NCBI GenBank assembly: GCA_033297075.1
Contig: MU858203.1
Span: 27,695 to 91,694 of the forward strand
Direction: 5' to 3'
DNA from: Rhypophila decipiens
Taxonomy: Eukaryota > Ascomycota > Sordariomycetes > Sordariales > Naviculisporaceae
DNA length: 64,000 bases
A program made the position numbers and the translations under genes. Below are positions 32,198 to 43,367 of this stretch, in pieces (position 1 is the stretch's first letter; each line of letters starts with the position of its first letter). Below the pieces are notes generated by a model, which was not told where the DNA came from, did not search any database, and saw nothing but the letters and a program-made list of their open reading frames with translations.

Positions 32198-33847
32198 ATG
32201 CCGCTGGTCCGCAACCCGATTCTTCCCGGCTTCAACGCCGACCCGTCGATTGTGCGCGTGGGCGATGACTACTACATCGCCACATCGACGTTTGAGTGGT
32301 ATCCGGGCGTGCAGATCCACCACTCCAAGGACCTGGCCAACTGGGAGCTCGTCATCCGGCCTCTCAACCGCAAGGCGCAGCTGGACATGCGCGGCGACCC
32401 GGACAGCTGCGGAATCTGGGCCCCTTGCCTCACCCACGACGGCCAGAAGTTCTGGCTCGTCTACACCGACGTCAAGCGCAAGGACGGCAACTACAAGGAT
32501 GCGCACAACTACATCGTGACCGCCGAGTCCATCATGGGCCCCTGGTCCGACCCCGTCTACGTCAACTCGTCCGGCTTCGACCCGTCGCTCTTCCACGACG
32601 ACGACGGCAAGAAATGGTTTGTCAATATGATGTGGGATCACCGCCGACGACCTCGCGCCTTTGCCGGGATCGCCCTGCAGGAGTACGACGCGGCATCCGG
32701 GAAGCTCGTCGGGCCCCGCACCAACATCTACCCCGGGAGCGAGCTCGGCCTGGTGGAAGCTCCCCATCTGTACAAGCGGAACGGCTACTACTATCTCCTG
32801 ACTGCAGAAGGCGGCACCGGGTACGACCATGCTTGCACCCTGGTCCGGTCCAGGTCACTCACGGGGCCGTACGAAGCCCACCCGCAGACTCACATCCTCA
32901 CCTCCAAAGACGCCCCCCACGCCGCCCTCCAGCGCGCCGGCCACGGAGACTTTGTCGAGACCCCCGACGGACGCCATTACCTCGTCCATCTGACGGGCCG
33001 TCCGACAACCCAACTCCGCCGATGTGTGCTCGGCCGCGAGACTGCCATCCAGGAAATCACATGGTCGGATGACGACTGGCCCTACCTCAAGTCCTCCACG
33101 CCTGGCTCGCTCGTGCCCTCTCTGTACGTCGATCTTCCGGCGGCAAGAGACGACGCGCCATACTGGGCACCCAAAGCATACACCTTTGACGGGCCCCATC
33201 TCCCCATCGACTTTCAGTGGCTACGGACGCCAGAAACGGAGCGCATCTTCCGCACAGACGCCAAAACAGGGAAACTGACGCTTATCGGGCGCGAAGCCAT
33301 TGGTTCCTGGTTCGAACAAGCCCTGGTAGCCCGTCGGCAGACGCATTTCAGCTACGACGCCGAGACGGTCGTCGATTTCTCCCCCGAAGACGAGCGGCAG
33401 TTTGCTGGGCTCACAGCCTACTACTGCCGCTTCAACTTCTTTTACCTGACCTTGTCGGCGCACTCGGACGGCCAGAGGGAGCTTCTCATCCAAGCGAGCG
33501 AGGCATCCTGGCCGACCGGAGGTCTGAACAACGAGCTGCTGACCGAGAGCCATGCCGTCAAGATTCCCAACGAGGGAAGGGTCAAGATGAAGGTCAATGT
33601 GCGCGGGAGACAGCTGCAGTTCTGGTACGCCCTTGAGGGGGTCGATGAGGACTACAAAAAGATTGGACCAGTCTTGGACGCAAGTATCATCAGCGACGAA
33701 TGCGGTGGCCACCAGGCGCATGGCAGCTTCACGGGCGCGTTTGTCGGCGTGGCCGCTTCAGATCTGAACGGCACAGCCAAGGAGGCCGTCTTTGATGGCT
33801 TCACCTACACGCCTGTCCAGCACGACAGTGATCGCTATGAGATTTGA
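32198..33847 (+). CDS. GH43 beta-xylosidase / arabinofuranosidase, intracellular type
   Basis: Uninterrupted 549-aa frame from ATG 32198 (AAAGATGCC). The five-bladed GH43 domain opens with NPILPGFNADPSIVRVGDDY, giving base D15. The pKa-modulating Asp is D128 (GFDPSLFHDDD) and the acid is E187 (VEAPHLYK). These positions differ by one from the catalytic residues known for Selenomonas SXA (D14, D127, E186). The C-terminal half is the beta-sandwich that accompanies this subfamily. No signal peptide was found, so it probably cleaves imported xylo-oligosaccharides in the cytosol. The lack of introns and near co-linearity with bacterial enzymes suggest an ancient transfer, which only a phylogeny can test. 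A GGCTAAA element lies upstream. Confidence 0.95.
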   Translation: MPLVRNPILPGFNADPSIVRVGDDYYIATSTFEWYPGVQIHHSKDLANWELVIRPLNRKAQLDMRGDPDSCGIWAPCLTHDGQKFWLVYTDVKRKDGNYKDAHNYIVTAESIMGPWSDPVYVNSSGFDPSLFHDDDGKKWFVNMMWDHRRRPRAFAGIALQEYDAASGKLVGPRTNIYPGSELGLVEAPHLYKRNGYYYLLTAEGGTGYDHACTLVRSRSLTGPYEAHPQTHILTSKDAPHAALQRAGHGDFVETPDGRHYLVHLTGRPTTQLRRCVLGRETAIQEITWSDDDWPYLKSSTPGSLVPSLYVDLPAARDDAPYWAPKAYTFDGPHLPIDFQWLRTPETERIFRTDAKTGKLTLIGREAIGSWFEQALVARRQTHFSYDAETVVDFSPEDERQFAGLTAYYCRFNFFYLTLSAHSDGQRELLIQASEASWPTGGLNNELLTESHAVKIPNEGRVKMKVNVRGRQLQFWYALEGVDEDYKKIGPVLDASIISDECGGHQAHGSFTGAFVGVAASDLNGTAKEAVFDGFTYTPVQHDSDRYEI

Positions 33848-34534
33848 GCATAAAATGGCTACAAGGAGCCTGAGGTGTAATTAATTACTCACATGATATA
33901 CGTCGGGTGGTTCGATTCTGCGCCGTCTGTAATTACTACCAGCAGTACACAAGACTACATAAATATCAATAACAATAGTCACTTCAACTTTGCCCCTCAA
34001 GGAGTATTATGCAGCGTTGAATGAAGTACCGATGGTTGCGTCCCGATGGTTGCGTCCCGATGGCCCTGGTGAATCAATGTCTCACTTAGCATCTTACGGA
34101 ATCGGAAGGCCAAAATCCCCTCGCCGAGCATACCCGAGTCCACGATACCGGATTCGGAACTTGATAAAAATCGGGATACTAACTAGTACCGATAGAAAAA
34201 GACAGACTTACAATACTCACAAATGCCGGCCTTATCCGGTCTCTGCGACTCTGAGCACTGTTTCTTTGTCAAGGTCATTTAGCAAAACCAGAGCATGGGT
34301 GGCCGGGCTCATACGCTGCGAGTCTCCTGACCTCGTGAATATCAGTCCCGTCAAAACTTCAAGTCTCTTGAATGCCAAGAGTCTGAAGTTCTCTGTGGCA
34401 ATCATAGTTCTTAAACAGTGGCAGTCTATTCGCTCTCATTTGCATTCTTCTCGTCCCCCTTTTTAACCACGGCCAATAAAGTAGTATCGCCCGACACACC
34501 CACAGTCTCGATCGACTCGGACTCCCACACAAAA
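33848..34534. other. Intergenic region, no gene seen
   Basis: 687 bp. It holds a 14-bp tandem duplication (GATGGTTGCGTCCC, about 2.3 copies) at 34031-34062. No gene was seen. Confidence 0.55.
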
Positions 34535-35598
34535 ATGCCTACCAAAGGCGGTGCCTCCAGAGGCCTCTCGGTCTTTCTGCGCCTCGGCGAGCTGGCATGC
34601 GGCGCCGTCGTGCTCGGCATCATCGGCCGTCTCCTGGACCTGGTCGACGAGGCCGGGAGCAGCCCCAACGCCCGCCTGATTTACACCGTCGTCGTCGCCA
34701 GCCTGACCATCATCTTTTCCCTCTTCTTCATTCTCCCCCTGGCCTACTCCTTTTGGGCGTTTCCCATTGACCTTTTCATGTTTGCTGCTTGGTTGGCTGC
34801 GTTTTGTCTGCTCGAGACTGTGAGTACATCACCAAGTGCCTGCAGTGCAGTGCCCGGCGGCCTTTCAAACACCCTACGGCCTATAACGCTTCTTGATACC
34901 TTGAAATTACTTTGAGCTAACCCCTTTTGCCTTTGCGACGGATGATAGTTGACTGGCACAGACACTTGCGACTCGTGGTGGTACGACAGTTATTGGGGCT
35001 ATTACTGGGGCCGCTGGTATCGAGTCGGTCCCGTCGGCATCAACGTCAACTGGTCTGGGTGCTCTGCTTGGCGCACTGCCTTGGCCTTTACCTTTGTTGC
35101 CATGTTTACTTATCTGATGAGCTTCTGTCTGGTGAGTAACGAACTACTCGCACCTCATGCGTGGGCTTCTCTCCAACCTCGGACCGTACACTGATTACAA
35201 AATGCCAGGGTCTTTACTGGATCTCTGCGTATGGCAGAGTCAAGGACAAGGGAAGGAGATTGTGGAGGTAATTACCCTTGTGGCTGACTGTTTTTGTTCA
35301 CTCTTTTAAACTCCTGATCATGGAGACATGCATCGTCCGGTGCGGCTGACTTGTTTACCTTCTGTGCAGGCGACGAAATCGCAAGAACCAAGATGATGTA
35401 GCCGAGATTGGCTCAGGAGGCATCGTCGTAGACCGGGAAGCCCCAGGCAATCCAGGCCGTCCTGCCACGCCACCTTCGGCAATACTAGGCAGAAATGGTG
35501 TCGTCGACCCGCTGAGGTCTTCGCCTCCGGATGTTGTCGCTGCTCCCCAAGCCGCGGGAACAAAGACCGGACCAACGAATACAACTGCGCCGGTGTAG
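34535..35598 (+). CDS. Four-TM (MARVEL-like) integral membrane protein
   Basis: Model: exons 34535-34819, 34949-35131, 35209-35267 and 35370-35598, 251 aa. GT-AG introns keep phase. Start context is AAAAATGCC. Four hydrophobic segments are seen: ELACGAVVLGIIGRLLDLV, LIYTVVVASLTIIFSLFFIL, FPIDLFMFAAWLAAFCLL, and ALAFTFVAMFTYLMSFCLGL. A Cys/Trp/Tyr-rich extracellular loop (TCDSWWYDSYWGYYW) lies before the last. The tail is basic then Pro/Gly-rich and cytosolic by the positive-inside rule. The topology and loop pattern match fungal MARVEL-domain proteins of about 200-260 aa, which associate with membrane subdomains. Specific role unknown. The gene is split enough that no single frame reveals it. 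The exon chain was built by splice phase and hydrophobic pattern. Confidence 0.8.
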
Positions 35599-36287
35599 AT
35601 CGTACATTCACTGCAGACTCGCTATGGTCATCAAGGGATTATTGTCTTTGAATTCAAGAATGGGACCATGCTGGAGGCTCTGGAACCAGATTCCCGAAAA
35701 GTTCAGTCTTGGGTACTTATTTGCCTGTAATTAATCAGCGGATGTAATAACGAATAACTTTGTGTTTGAGACTCCTGACCTGTTCGAGTTACACATCTTG
35801 TGTCCTGACGCCAATAAAATGCCGTCAGTCTGTCATGTCATCCGAGGTTTGTAAGACGCTCCCGGACACGGGACAAGCCGCTTCCGTCCCGCCAGTGCCA
35901 GTGGTGTGATGAACTGAGGTAATGTGAATTCCGATCACTCAAAAGACAAAGAATTGCTTTTGGTCCCTTGACGGATGAATCCGGCAGGAAGCTCAAATTC
36001 CAGTCTGGACCCTTCTTTGAGGAAACTAGAGGCTTGTAAGCTGCTAGTCCAGAAGCAGAGAGCGAGGTTCAGCCGTATCGGGGTAGTGACTCAACGGGAA
36101 CTGCTGATCGCAGACACTCGAGATCAAAGAACTCGTTCAAATGAAATACTACACATGCGGGTTGAGGCGGGGCATCTGGATCCCCAGCAGGAGCTCAATT
36201 CAAGTTATTGTCAACTGAAAGTCAACCAAATCCATTACCTTCAGTACGTAATCGCCTCCTAGCAATCCATACTCATCATCCGCCATC
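35599..36287. other. Intergenic region, no gene seen
   Basis: 689 bp between two plus-strand genes. No coding features were recognised. Confidence 0.55.
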
Positions 36288-36854
36288 ATGTTTGGACGAC
36301 GACGAAATCCTCTCCTCGCCACCGCGGTTGTAGTCGGGGCGTCAAGATCAGCCGCCAAACGCCAAGTTAACCGCGAGTCAAGCAACCAAGCCCAGTACGA
36401 GCAAGATGTCCAGAAAGAGGTCGAGCGCAAGAAGCGGGAGGAGGAGGAGCAGGAAGCCCGAACGCAGCGTGCCGTCGACGAGGCCCTCAGACGAGCTGGT
36501 GTCGCCGCCTACGCCGTCGATCAACAGCAGTCCGGTGCGAGCGCTGGCCCATCCTGGCAACCTGGAGGCCAGCTACCTCAGCACCAGATGTCTCAGACTT
36601 CACCTCCTCCCAGCATGGAGTTCAGCTCTGCAACTCCCCAGAACAGCCCAACCAAGCCCGAGTTTCAGCAGGGAGGGGGGACAGGAAGCTTGGGGATCGC
36701 TCAGACTCAGAGCACCATGAATGTTCCACGAACACCGACACCCTTGAGTCTTGGCACCGCAGAGGCCAACCAGTACTGCCCAGCCTGTGGAAATGCGTGC
36801 AAGATGGACGACATGTTTTGTCGAAGGTGTGGGCACAAGCAGGACAGAGGGTAG
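36288..36854 (+). CDS. Hypothetical protein with C-terminal zinc ribbon
   Basis: Uninterrupted 188-aa frame. The start MFGRRRNPLLATAVVVGASR, in context CATCATGTT, gives a basic and weakly hydrophobic N-terminus. A charged helix follows (residues about 38-70, EVERKKREEEEQEARTQR), then a Pro/Gln/Ser-rich linker. The end is a compact zinc ribbon, CPACGNACKMDDMFCRRCG, with C-x2-C and C-x2-C knuckles 11 residues apart. I do not recognise a named family. Proteins of this layout are common in filamentous ascomycetes. The zinc ribbon could mediate protein or nucleic-acid contact. Right after the stop, (GAC)n repeats occur at 36870-36893. Confidence 0.72.
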   Translation: MFGRRRNPLLATAVVVGASRSAAKRQVNRESSNQAQYEQDVQKEVERKKREEEEQEARTQRAVDEALRRAGVAAYAVDQQQSGASAGPSWQPGGQLPQHQMSQTSPPPSMEFSSATPQNSPTKPEFQQGGGTGSLGIAQTQSTMNVPRTPTPLSLGTAEANQYCPACGNACKMDDMFCRRCGHKQDRG

Positions 36855-37995
36855 GCAGTGCGCCTCGAGATGGACGACGACGACGACGACGACGGGTGAA
36901 CGGCAAGGGGGATGGGATGGTCAGTTGCAGTGTTTCTTCTCGAGACTGCACGTGTCGAACGGAGAGTGATGCCATTTCGGGATTCGCTTTTGCGCTCGCA
37001 GAGTTTGGTTGTGTTTATAATTAGCAATTCCAACTTCTCCTATTCTGTCGATGCGTGCAACTCGGCCTCTACTGCTCGTCCCTCAGAACTTTAGTACTGA
37101 TCCGTCAAGAGGTTGATAAGAGCCAGTAGGGCCGGCCGGCCACGTGAACCTGCAGGTACAGTGCAAAATGGCGTGGTTCCTGGTTCGGGTTCCTCACGTT
37201 GGTGATAACGGTTCTTGGTTCTGATGGGTTTTGTCCAACCCAGATCAGGAATGCGGAGCATCAGCAGGTCGTCGAATTCGACCTCAGTCACCTCACAAAG
37301 GCCCGAAAGTTCTTGGCGGCCCCATGCTGCTTGGCTCCCAGACTCTGGACATGGCCGGCAGCAGTGCGGCGGCCGCATCTCAACGTCGTGAGATGGGATG
37401 TCACGTCGGTAATATCAACAGACCTTAAGATAGAAGCGAGCTAGTTTGGTTTGGGCCGGGTTGCCCCTCGCCTTGGGGTCGCCTTGGACCACCCTTACCC
37501 AGACAAAGCGAACAGAGGGTAGCAGAGCTACGGAGCATGACCAAAGAACGAGGTGCCAAGACGGTGCATCGGAATTTATCCATATATGAGGCTGCTTGCC
37601 CGGACCCTGCAGACGAGATGCAGCAATGGCCAACCGATGCTACCTGGCATAACCAGCTCCCGAATAACACCTAGTCTGGTCCCCTAAAAGAACATGAGAG
37701 CCTCTTGGGTCTCGACTGCCCCGTGCTTTTGTCTCGAACGGGCTGTAGCCAAAGCCGATATTCCCTCATCCGGGACTTGTAGGTTACTTACTTGTCTGCC
37801 TGTGCAACAGGACATTCTCTTATGACTGCCATGATCCATCAGGCTGCCGCTGAAAAAGAGTACAAAGGAAATAAATTCCAAGCCGCCCCTGAAGAACTAC
37901 TAGTAAGCTTGCAGCTTTACGGATAATACTGCCAATAATTACTTGTACATAAAATTGAAGTTTCAAGTATGACGTCCCCTCAATGGAAGCACATG

Positions 37996-38012
37996 CCCCC
38001 CCCCCCCCCCCC
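37996..38012. repeat. C17 homopolymer
   Basis: Seventeen consecutive C followed by GGGG. It mirrors the 17-G tract at 43765-43781. Length is probably not reliable. Confidence 0.8.
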
Positions 38013-39576
38013 GGGGCCCGACCCGGTAACCACGAGGGACCGTTTTGCTTGCCCACACCCTCTTGCCAAATCCTCCGAGAACCCCCAGCTTAATTGTGGT
38101 CCGGCCACTCTGCTCCAGCTTCCCATTGGGCCGAGGCTTGTAGCTGTGATGATGGTGGGTGGGATTTGCTAACTGTACTGGGTAGGTACTGGGCTACCCG
38201 CTACATACATACCTTGCACATCTGAACAGACATCTGATCGAACCCGATCCCACTAACGACCCTGGTCTTGGCGATGGAAACCTTTCCTCCTTGGGTCGGG
38301 GCAATGGTTCGAGCACAAGATGGCTGGGCAATTTAAATTCAACCACCCATTGGTGAGGTGCTGAGTAGCAGCTGCACATGTAACCGTGTTTGCAGGGTCC
38401 TGGCCGGCCTGGTAGGAACTCGATTCCGGGTTTGACCTCTCTTGAAGAGGAACTTTCTGAATACGCTGCCGTGGCGGGCCTGCATTGTTCCGCCCATGAC
38501 CTTGACAACAGAAAAACTAGCACCGACACTTCTACTACACTGGGGAGGCTAAAGTGCTGTACTAACCTCGACGAACCCCTCAAAGTTTGCGGATGGAACT
38601 ATCCGGAAGGTGAGTGAGCCCCGGATAGGGTAACGGGACCAACCACTGGTCCTGGAGGTCAGTAATCCAACCGTCCCTGACCCATGCAAGATAGTGGTCA
38701 GTTTGATATCAAAACATTCAAGATGCGGAGTTGATGGCATCGTGGCATTTCCACCGCCTAAATTAGACACGTCAGGTGCCTCACCAAGCTGCCTCTTGGT
38801 CGTTGTATATTAAACTGTGGATATCATGGCTCCCTTGACCTCGACCAGATGCCAGTACCCACGAGAATTGGCACGGCATGGTGGATTCCAAGCGTTGGCA
38901 GACATGACAACTCTCCATTCAGAGTCCTAAAGATAGCCAAACTCAATCTATGTCCTCTGGGGAAAGTTGCACCTTGAGATGCCACCTTTACACTGCAGCG
39001 TTGGCAACCCGCTGACCAGGAACCAGATAGCAGATACTGCACCAGCAATTTGTCTCCCGCCTCTTTCTGCAACAAGATGTTCACTCTCGCGGCCTGGGCG
39101 CAATATCCCCTGAGCTTATCTCGACTCTCACCGCGTCGTCCAGCCAGCTGTAGCCTGTAATTATGCCCCTTCTGGTCACAGACAAAGCTATACTCGTAGA
39201 GGGAGGAGGTTGGCAAACAGCAAACAGTATGTAGCAATATCAGGTTGTTTTGCATCATTCCATTATTGGCTCTGTTGATGGCCAGGTAGGACCCAGACGT
39301 TGCGGGTGACCAGAACTGTATCCATGGCAAAGACTAGCTGTAGACTCTACCGTGGTGAACATGTGGTTATCCCTGCCACGATGCAGTCTCGCGAACCTCC
39401 GTCCTCTAGCGTGCTGAAATCGGTATGGACTACCTAGTATGGAGGCTCTGCAGCGGTCAACAGGCGGCACCCCGGTCCGGGTGTCACGACCGCCAGACGA
39501 GACGGATGCGATCGTGATCTTGACAGGCCCGGGAGGGTTTGAGGGCATTCGTGTCTAGAGCCAGCGAGGACCCAAG

Positions 39577-39583
39577 TATAAAG
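39577..39583 (+). promoter_or_regulatory. TATA-like element of the DUF4360-like gene
   Basis: TATAAAG lies 156-162 bp upstream of the ATG at 39739, followed by a long CT-rich leader, the usual arrangement of strongly expressed fungal genes. Confidence 0.45.
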
Positions 39584-39738
39584 CACTGGCTCTTTCCCGC
39601 CTCGAGTCAGCAAATCCTTTCTCCACCATCCTCATCACCATCCTCATCATCCACATCTTCCGGTCTTTCTCCTCTCACCTTGTCAGCAACTTGCCCTTTG
39701 CCAGCCTTTACCAGCTCCCTCAAACCACCACCGCCAAA

Positions 39739-40682
39739 ATGCGTTTCTCCACCATCGTCCCCTTCATCGGCGCCGCTGCCGCTCTCCCCGCCAGCCAGGT
39801 CGGAGGCATCGTCGATGTCCCCACTGCTCCCCAGCCCAGCGCCATCAAGATCCTCGGCGTCAACGCCATTGGATCTGGCTGCCCTTCTGGCCACGCCTAC
39901 GTGACTGTCGATGCCACGGGCACCATCTTTGACGTTGCCTTTGACGAGTACTTTGTTGCTGTCGGCCCCGGATCTCCCGTCTCTGATGGCCGCAAGAACT
40001 GCCGTGTCAGCATCAACCTGCAGTTCCCCGAGGGTCTCTCGTAAGCTTCTTTTTTTCCCCTTTTTTTCCGGCAACCGTCACGGTCATCCTTCACCACTGC
40101 AAGACATGACTAACCCTTGTTGTCCTGGACGGCAAACAATAGCATGTCCATCATCGAGACCCGCTTCATCGGCTATGCCTCTCTCTCGCAAGGCCAGACC
40201 GGTACCTGCCGCGCCGGCTACACCTTCTCTGGCGACAACAGCCAGGAGGTGGTCTTCCAGAAGAACCTCGTCGCTCCCTACGAGGACAACTACTCGATGC
40301 TCGCGGGTGTTGGTGCCCAGTCGTTCTCCAAGTGCGGCGCCACCACGGCCGTTCTCAACGTCAACTCGGAGATCCGCATCAACCCCATCACCAGCCCCAG
40401 GAAGGGCATCATGACGGTGAGCGGACCCCAAAGAATCCTGATTGCATGGAGGAATTGTGAGAGCAGTTCATAGGTGTGTGAGTGTGTGTGTTATTACAAG
40501 AAAACTTGGAGTTTGTGCATCAAAAGAAAGAGGGCCCCGGGCAAGAGGCATAGAGAAAAGACAAAAAGAAAAAAAAGGACAAGAGTGGCTGAGACTTTTT
40601 CTTTTTCTTGCAAACAAAATAGGTCGATTCCTTTGATGGCAGCGTTCACCTTCTCTTCACCGCCAACTACCGCCAGTGCTAG
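39739..40682 (+). CDS. Secreted DUF4360-like protein
   Basis: Model: exons 39739-40040, 40143-40416 and 40623-40682, 211 aa. Introns are GT-AG of 102 and 206 bp. A signal peptide (MRFSTIVPFIGAAAALPAS) precedes a beta-rich domain containing GSGCPSGHAYVTV, FDEYFVAVGPGS, RKNCRVSINLQFPEG and the closing FTANYRQC. These match the fungal secreted DUF4360 pattern: conserved Cys in GSGCP, KNC and the last residue. The second intron is unusually long for this window. The protein is exported. Biochemical function is unknown. The TATA box and CT-rich leader suggest high expression. Confidence 0.88.
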
Positions 40683-41667
40683 ATTATCCCACCGGGGATC
40701 TACTAGCTGGCTCCCATCCTCCTCCTACCTACCTACCTACCTACCTACCTACCTTGTCACGACAAAAGTACACCGACGGCCTCTCCTCTCTGTTTCTCGG
40801 GATTCAACAGTTACAGGAGCCACCCAGGGGCAAAATGGCAACGGCGGGCAAGAGAAGGAAAACGATTCGATGCATCGCCCTGACAAGTTTCTGTTTTTCT
40901 TTCTCTTCATGTTCAATTGTGGGTCGGTCGTGGGCAACCACACGGAAAATACTGGATCGGTTCTGTCGGTTGGCGTGCCTCTCCTTTTTCTTTGCTAGAC
41001 TGGCATTTTCACCCTGAACACCGTCTAGTCTAGTGAATTTGGGGTTGAGGCGGGGGTTCTTTCTCATTTCTTGTCGAAAAGGCCGTTGGTTGTCAGTCCT
41101 TCATTCCCACACAGTGGACAGCAGATGAAGTTGCTTGTACACCATCGCTAGCCGGTTTGTTGCTTGTTCATGATCATTATTTCTTTCATCCTGGTTACGT
41201 CTTTTTAGTATTTCAGGTTTACGATTGCCATCACTGGGGATACGACCTCTGCCATGTAAATAGTCGAGGTTGCTGAGAGGGAAAGGGGGGAGGGAATCAA
41301 TCAAAATTTGCAGTTTACCTGTGAAACCACAACCGTCCCTGACCTTCAAGCTGGTTCCCAAGTCCCGATACAACTTGAATGATCTTGTCTTTTCTTGACC
41401 TCGTCAACTACTAGAACATGTGCAGTCTCGCTCTGGGGGAAGCAAGTTTGTCCCGTCTTTGGCTTTGCAACTCCTTTGATGAATCAAACCACAAAGTAAC
41501 TTGAAGTCCCTAATTGGGTGGCCACTAATCTACACTCCTCACTTGATAAGTAGGTACATGAAGCGCTCATCGCCATGGATGTTCACAATAAAACCTTGAA
41601 CTGGCAGGTCCCACGCAACCAACATGTCCGAGTCCTGACCCAACTTGTCCGATAAACTGAAACGACC
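40683..41667. other. Convergent intergenic region
   Basis: 985 bp between the DUF4360-like gene and the GPI-type CE5 gene. It holds a CTAC microsatellite and an exact AACTTGAAGT at 41498-41507. No gene was seen. Confidence 0.55.
40725..40754. repeat. (CTAC)7 microsatellite
   Basis: Seven perfect CTAC units plus CT in the 3' flank of the DUF4360-like gene. Confidence 0.9.
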
Positions 41668-42701
41668 TTAGGCCAGCGTCACGAGAGACAGGGCAACCCC
41701 CGCCATCAAGATCAACGCCGAAGGGCCAACCAGGCTTCCGCTCGCGGGGACAGATGTCGTCGAGGGGCCCGGGACATTGGAGGATTCAGGCGCCACCGTC
41801 GACAGGGTGGTCGGTCCAGCAGTGCTTGATGGCGGCACGACAGAAGGTGCACCGCCGCCTGCCGAGCTCTCATTGGCCGCCAAAAACTTTTGAACGATGA
41901 ACTCGACGGCATCCTCGGTGTACTTGTTAAAGTAGCTGCCGTGGACCCGTTGGTCGTCGCCCTTGTCGCACCAGACGTCCCCTGTGTCGCAGTATCCGCG
42001 AATCATGGGCGTATAGGGCTCGCACTTTTCAATGTCGGTCCTGGAGAACAACTGCAAGTTTTGCGCTCTGGGGTCAGCAGGCAAGGTACCAGGTAGGTAC
42101 TACAAGAGAACGGGTGAATACGTACGCCCTGGTTCTGGCTTGTTCCCTTGTTCCACGGCGCAGACGGGTTATGGCTCGGGTCCCCCATTGCTATAACTGC
42201 AACGACTAGAGAGTGACGGTTCCTATGTCAGTAACAGTCTTTTCAAGTCCAATGTATTGGCGGCCTCGACTGGATCTTACTGTTGGACTTGAAGTCGTCA
42301 CCCAGCTCATCGACGCGCCAGGGACCGGCTTGCTCGGACCCGCACACTGCGTCCATCATGGCATGTGCGCCCTGCGAAAATCCCATGAGAACGAGCTTGC
42401 TGTCGGGGCACGCCTCGGTGTGCTCCTTGATCAGCCTGTGGAATTCGTTGGCCCCCTTGGGCATCGAACCCTGATAGTCGAGAAAGGTGGCCGGATACAC
42501 GACGGCAGTGTAGTCGGATCCCGGGATAGCGAGCGTAACGTTTTCGACCATGCGCCCCATTTTTCCCAGTGGTGTATTCTCGCCCGTTCCTCGGGCGACA
42601 ATCATGTGCACGCCCGTGGCGCACGTCGGCAACGAGTCGACCGCTCTCCTGATGGCCGCCGTGGCCGCCAGCGCCCACTCCAAGATGCCACTGGCCTTCA
42701 T
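41668..42701 (-). CDS. CE5 cutinase-like esterase with GPI-type C-terminus
   Basis: Model: exons 42701-42281, 42196-42126 and 42051-41668, 291 aa. Introns are GT-AG; the last has a GCTGAC branch. The CE5 triad is S109 (MGFSQGA), D189 (YCDTGDVWC) and H201 (QRVHGSY), with the 12-residue D-H spacing. TCATGVHMIVARGTGE is typical of the fungal cutinase/acetylxylan-esterase branch. After the domain comes a Ser/Thr/Pro-rich stretch and a hydrophobic end (GPSALILMAGVALSLVTLA) without basic residues, the layout of a GPI-anchor signal. The start is uncertain: the 42701 ATG gives only a weak signal peptide, and the frame is open to 42836, so an upstream exon may encode the true leader. TTAGCC (GGCTAA on the gene's strand) lies at 43053-43058. 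Confidence 0.88.
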
Positions 42702-43367
42702 CCCCGGTTTGTAGCCCGCGTCGGAATGAAATACACGGTTGCTGTGCTGCTGATACAAGATCCGGTGTGCGGTGGTGTGTGTTGCAGACTCAGTGATGTG
42801 CGAGGAGGGAGGATCTACAACAGTCTGTAGGAACAAATGAGGGACATGGACCCTCCAACCAGAAAAACAGAGCCGAGGGCCAGAAAAAGTTAAAATCCAA
42901 TAACCAGCCGAGTTGTGTTTTTGGGCGTTGATGAGGTGGGTGGCGGTTGTATTTACACGTGTGTCTCACATGCGATTCCATCATTCCGGTTGACTTTCCC
43001 CTTCTGGTAAAACCCCGCAACTGCGCTTGAAGTGGCGCTTGACTGAAGGCAGTTAGCCCACCCGTTGCCGACCAATGCGTAGCGGCCGCCTGGGGGCATT
43101 TTTTGGGTAAATAGATACAGGGTATTGCAAAGAGAACCAACAGAGGCTCACTGTCACGGCCATCGGTTCAGAGCGTGGTAGCTGTTCAATTGGCACTACG
43201 AACGAAGATTCTACTCTGAAGAAGAAGAGAAAGCAAGAGAGAAGCGCGTCGCACACGCGCTTAGGTCAATCAGCTTGAGTGGGTCGCGTGCTCATCGTAC
43301 AGGGTTGGGGTTACAGCACCCAACCCACCTTCTGTGGCAGCCAGTTCGTCACACTCACGTCCTTAGA
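42702..43367. other. CE5 promoter and 3' flank of the disabled gene
   Basis: 666 bp. It may include the missing first exon of the CE5 gene. No signal-peptide exon could be defined with confidence. Confidence 0.45.

Larger units (their letters stand above)
36855..39738. other. 2.9-kb intergenic region, no gene accepted
   Basis: The largest gene-free stretch in the window. An antisense frame at 38824-39330 (168 aa) has no recognisable domain and poor start context. It contains a C17 homopolymer, and a pyrimidine-rich leader before 39739. Confidence 0.5.

Noticed and set aside
38824..39330. 168-aa minus-strand open frame in the 2.9-kb gap
   Set aside because: No conserved pattern or signal peptide and no splice continuation found. 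Probably chance.
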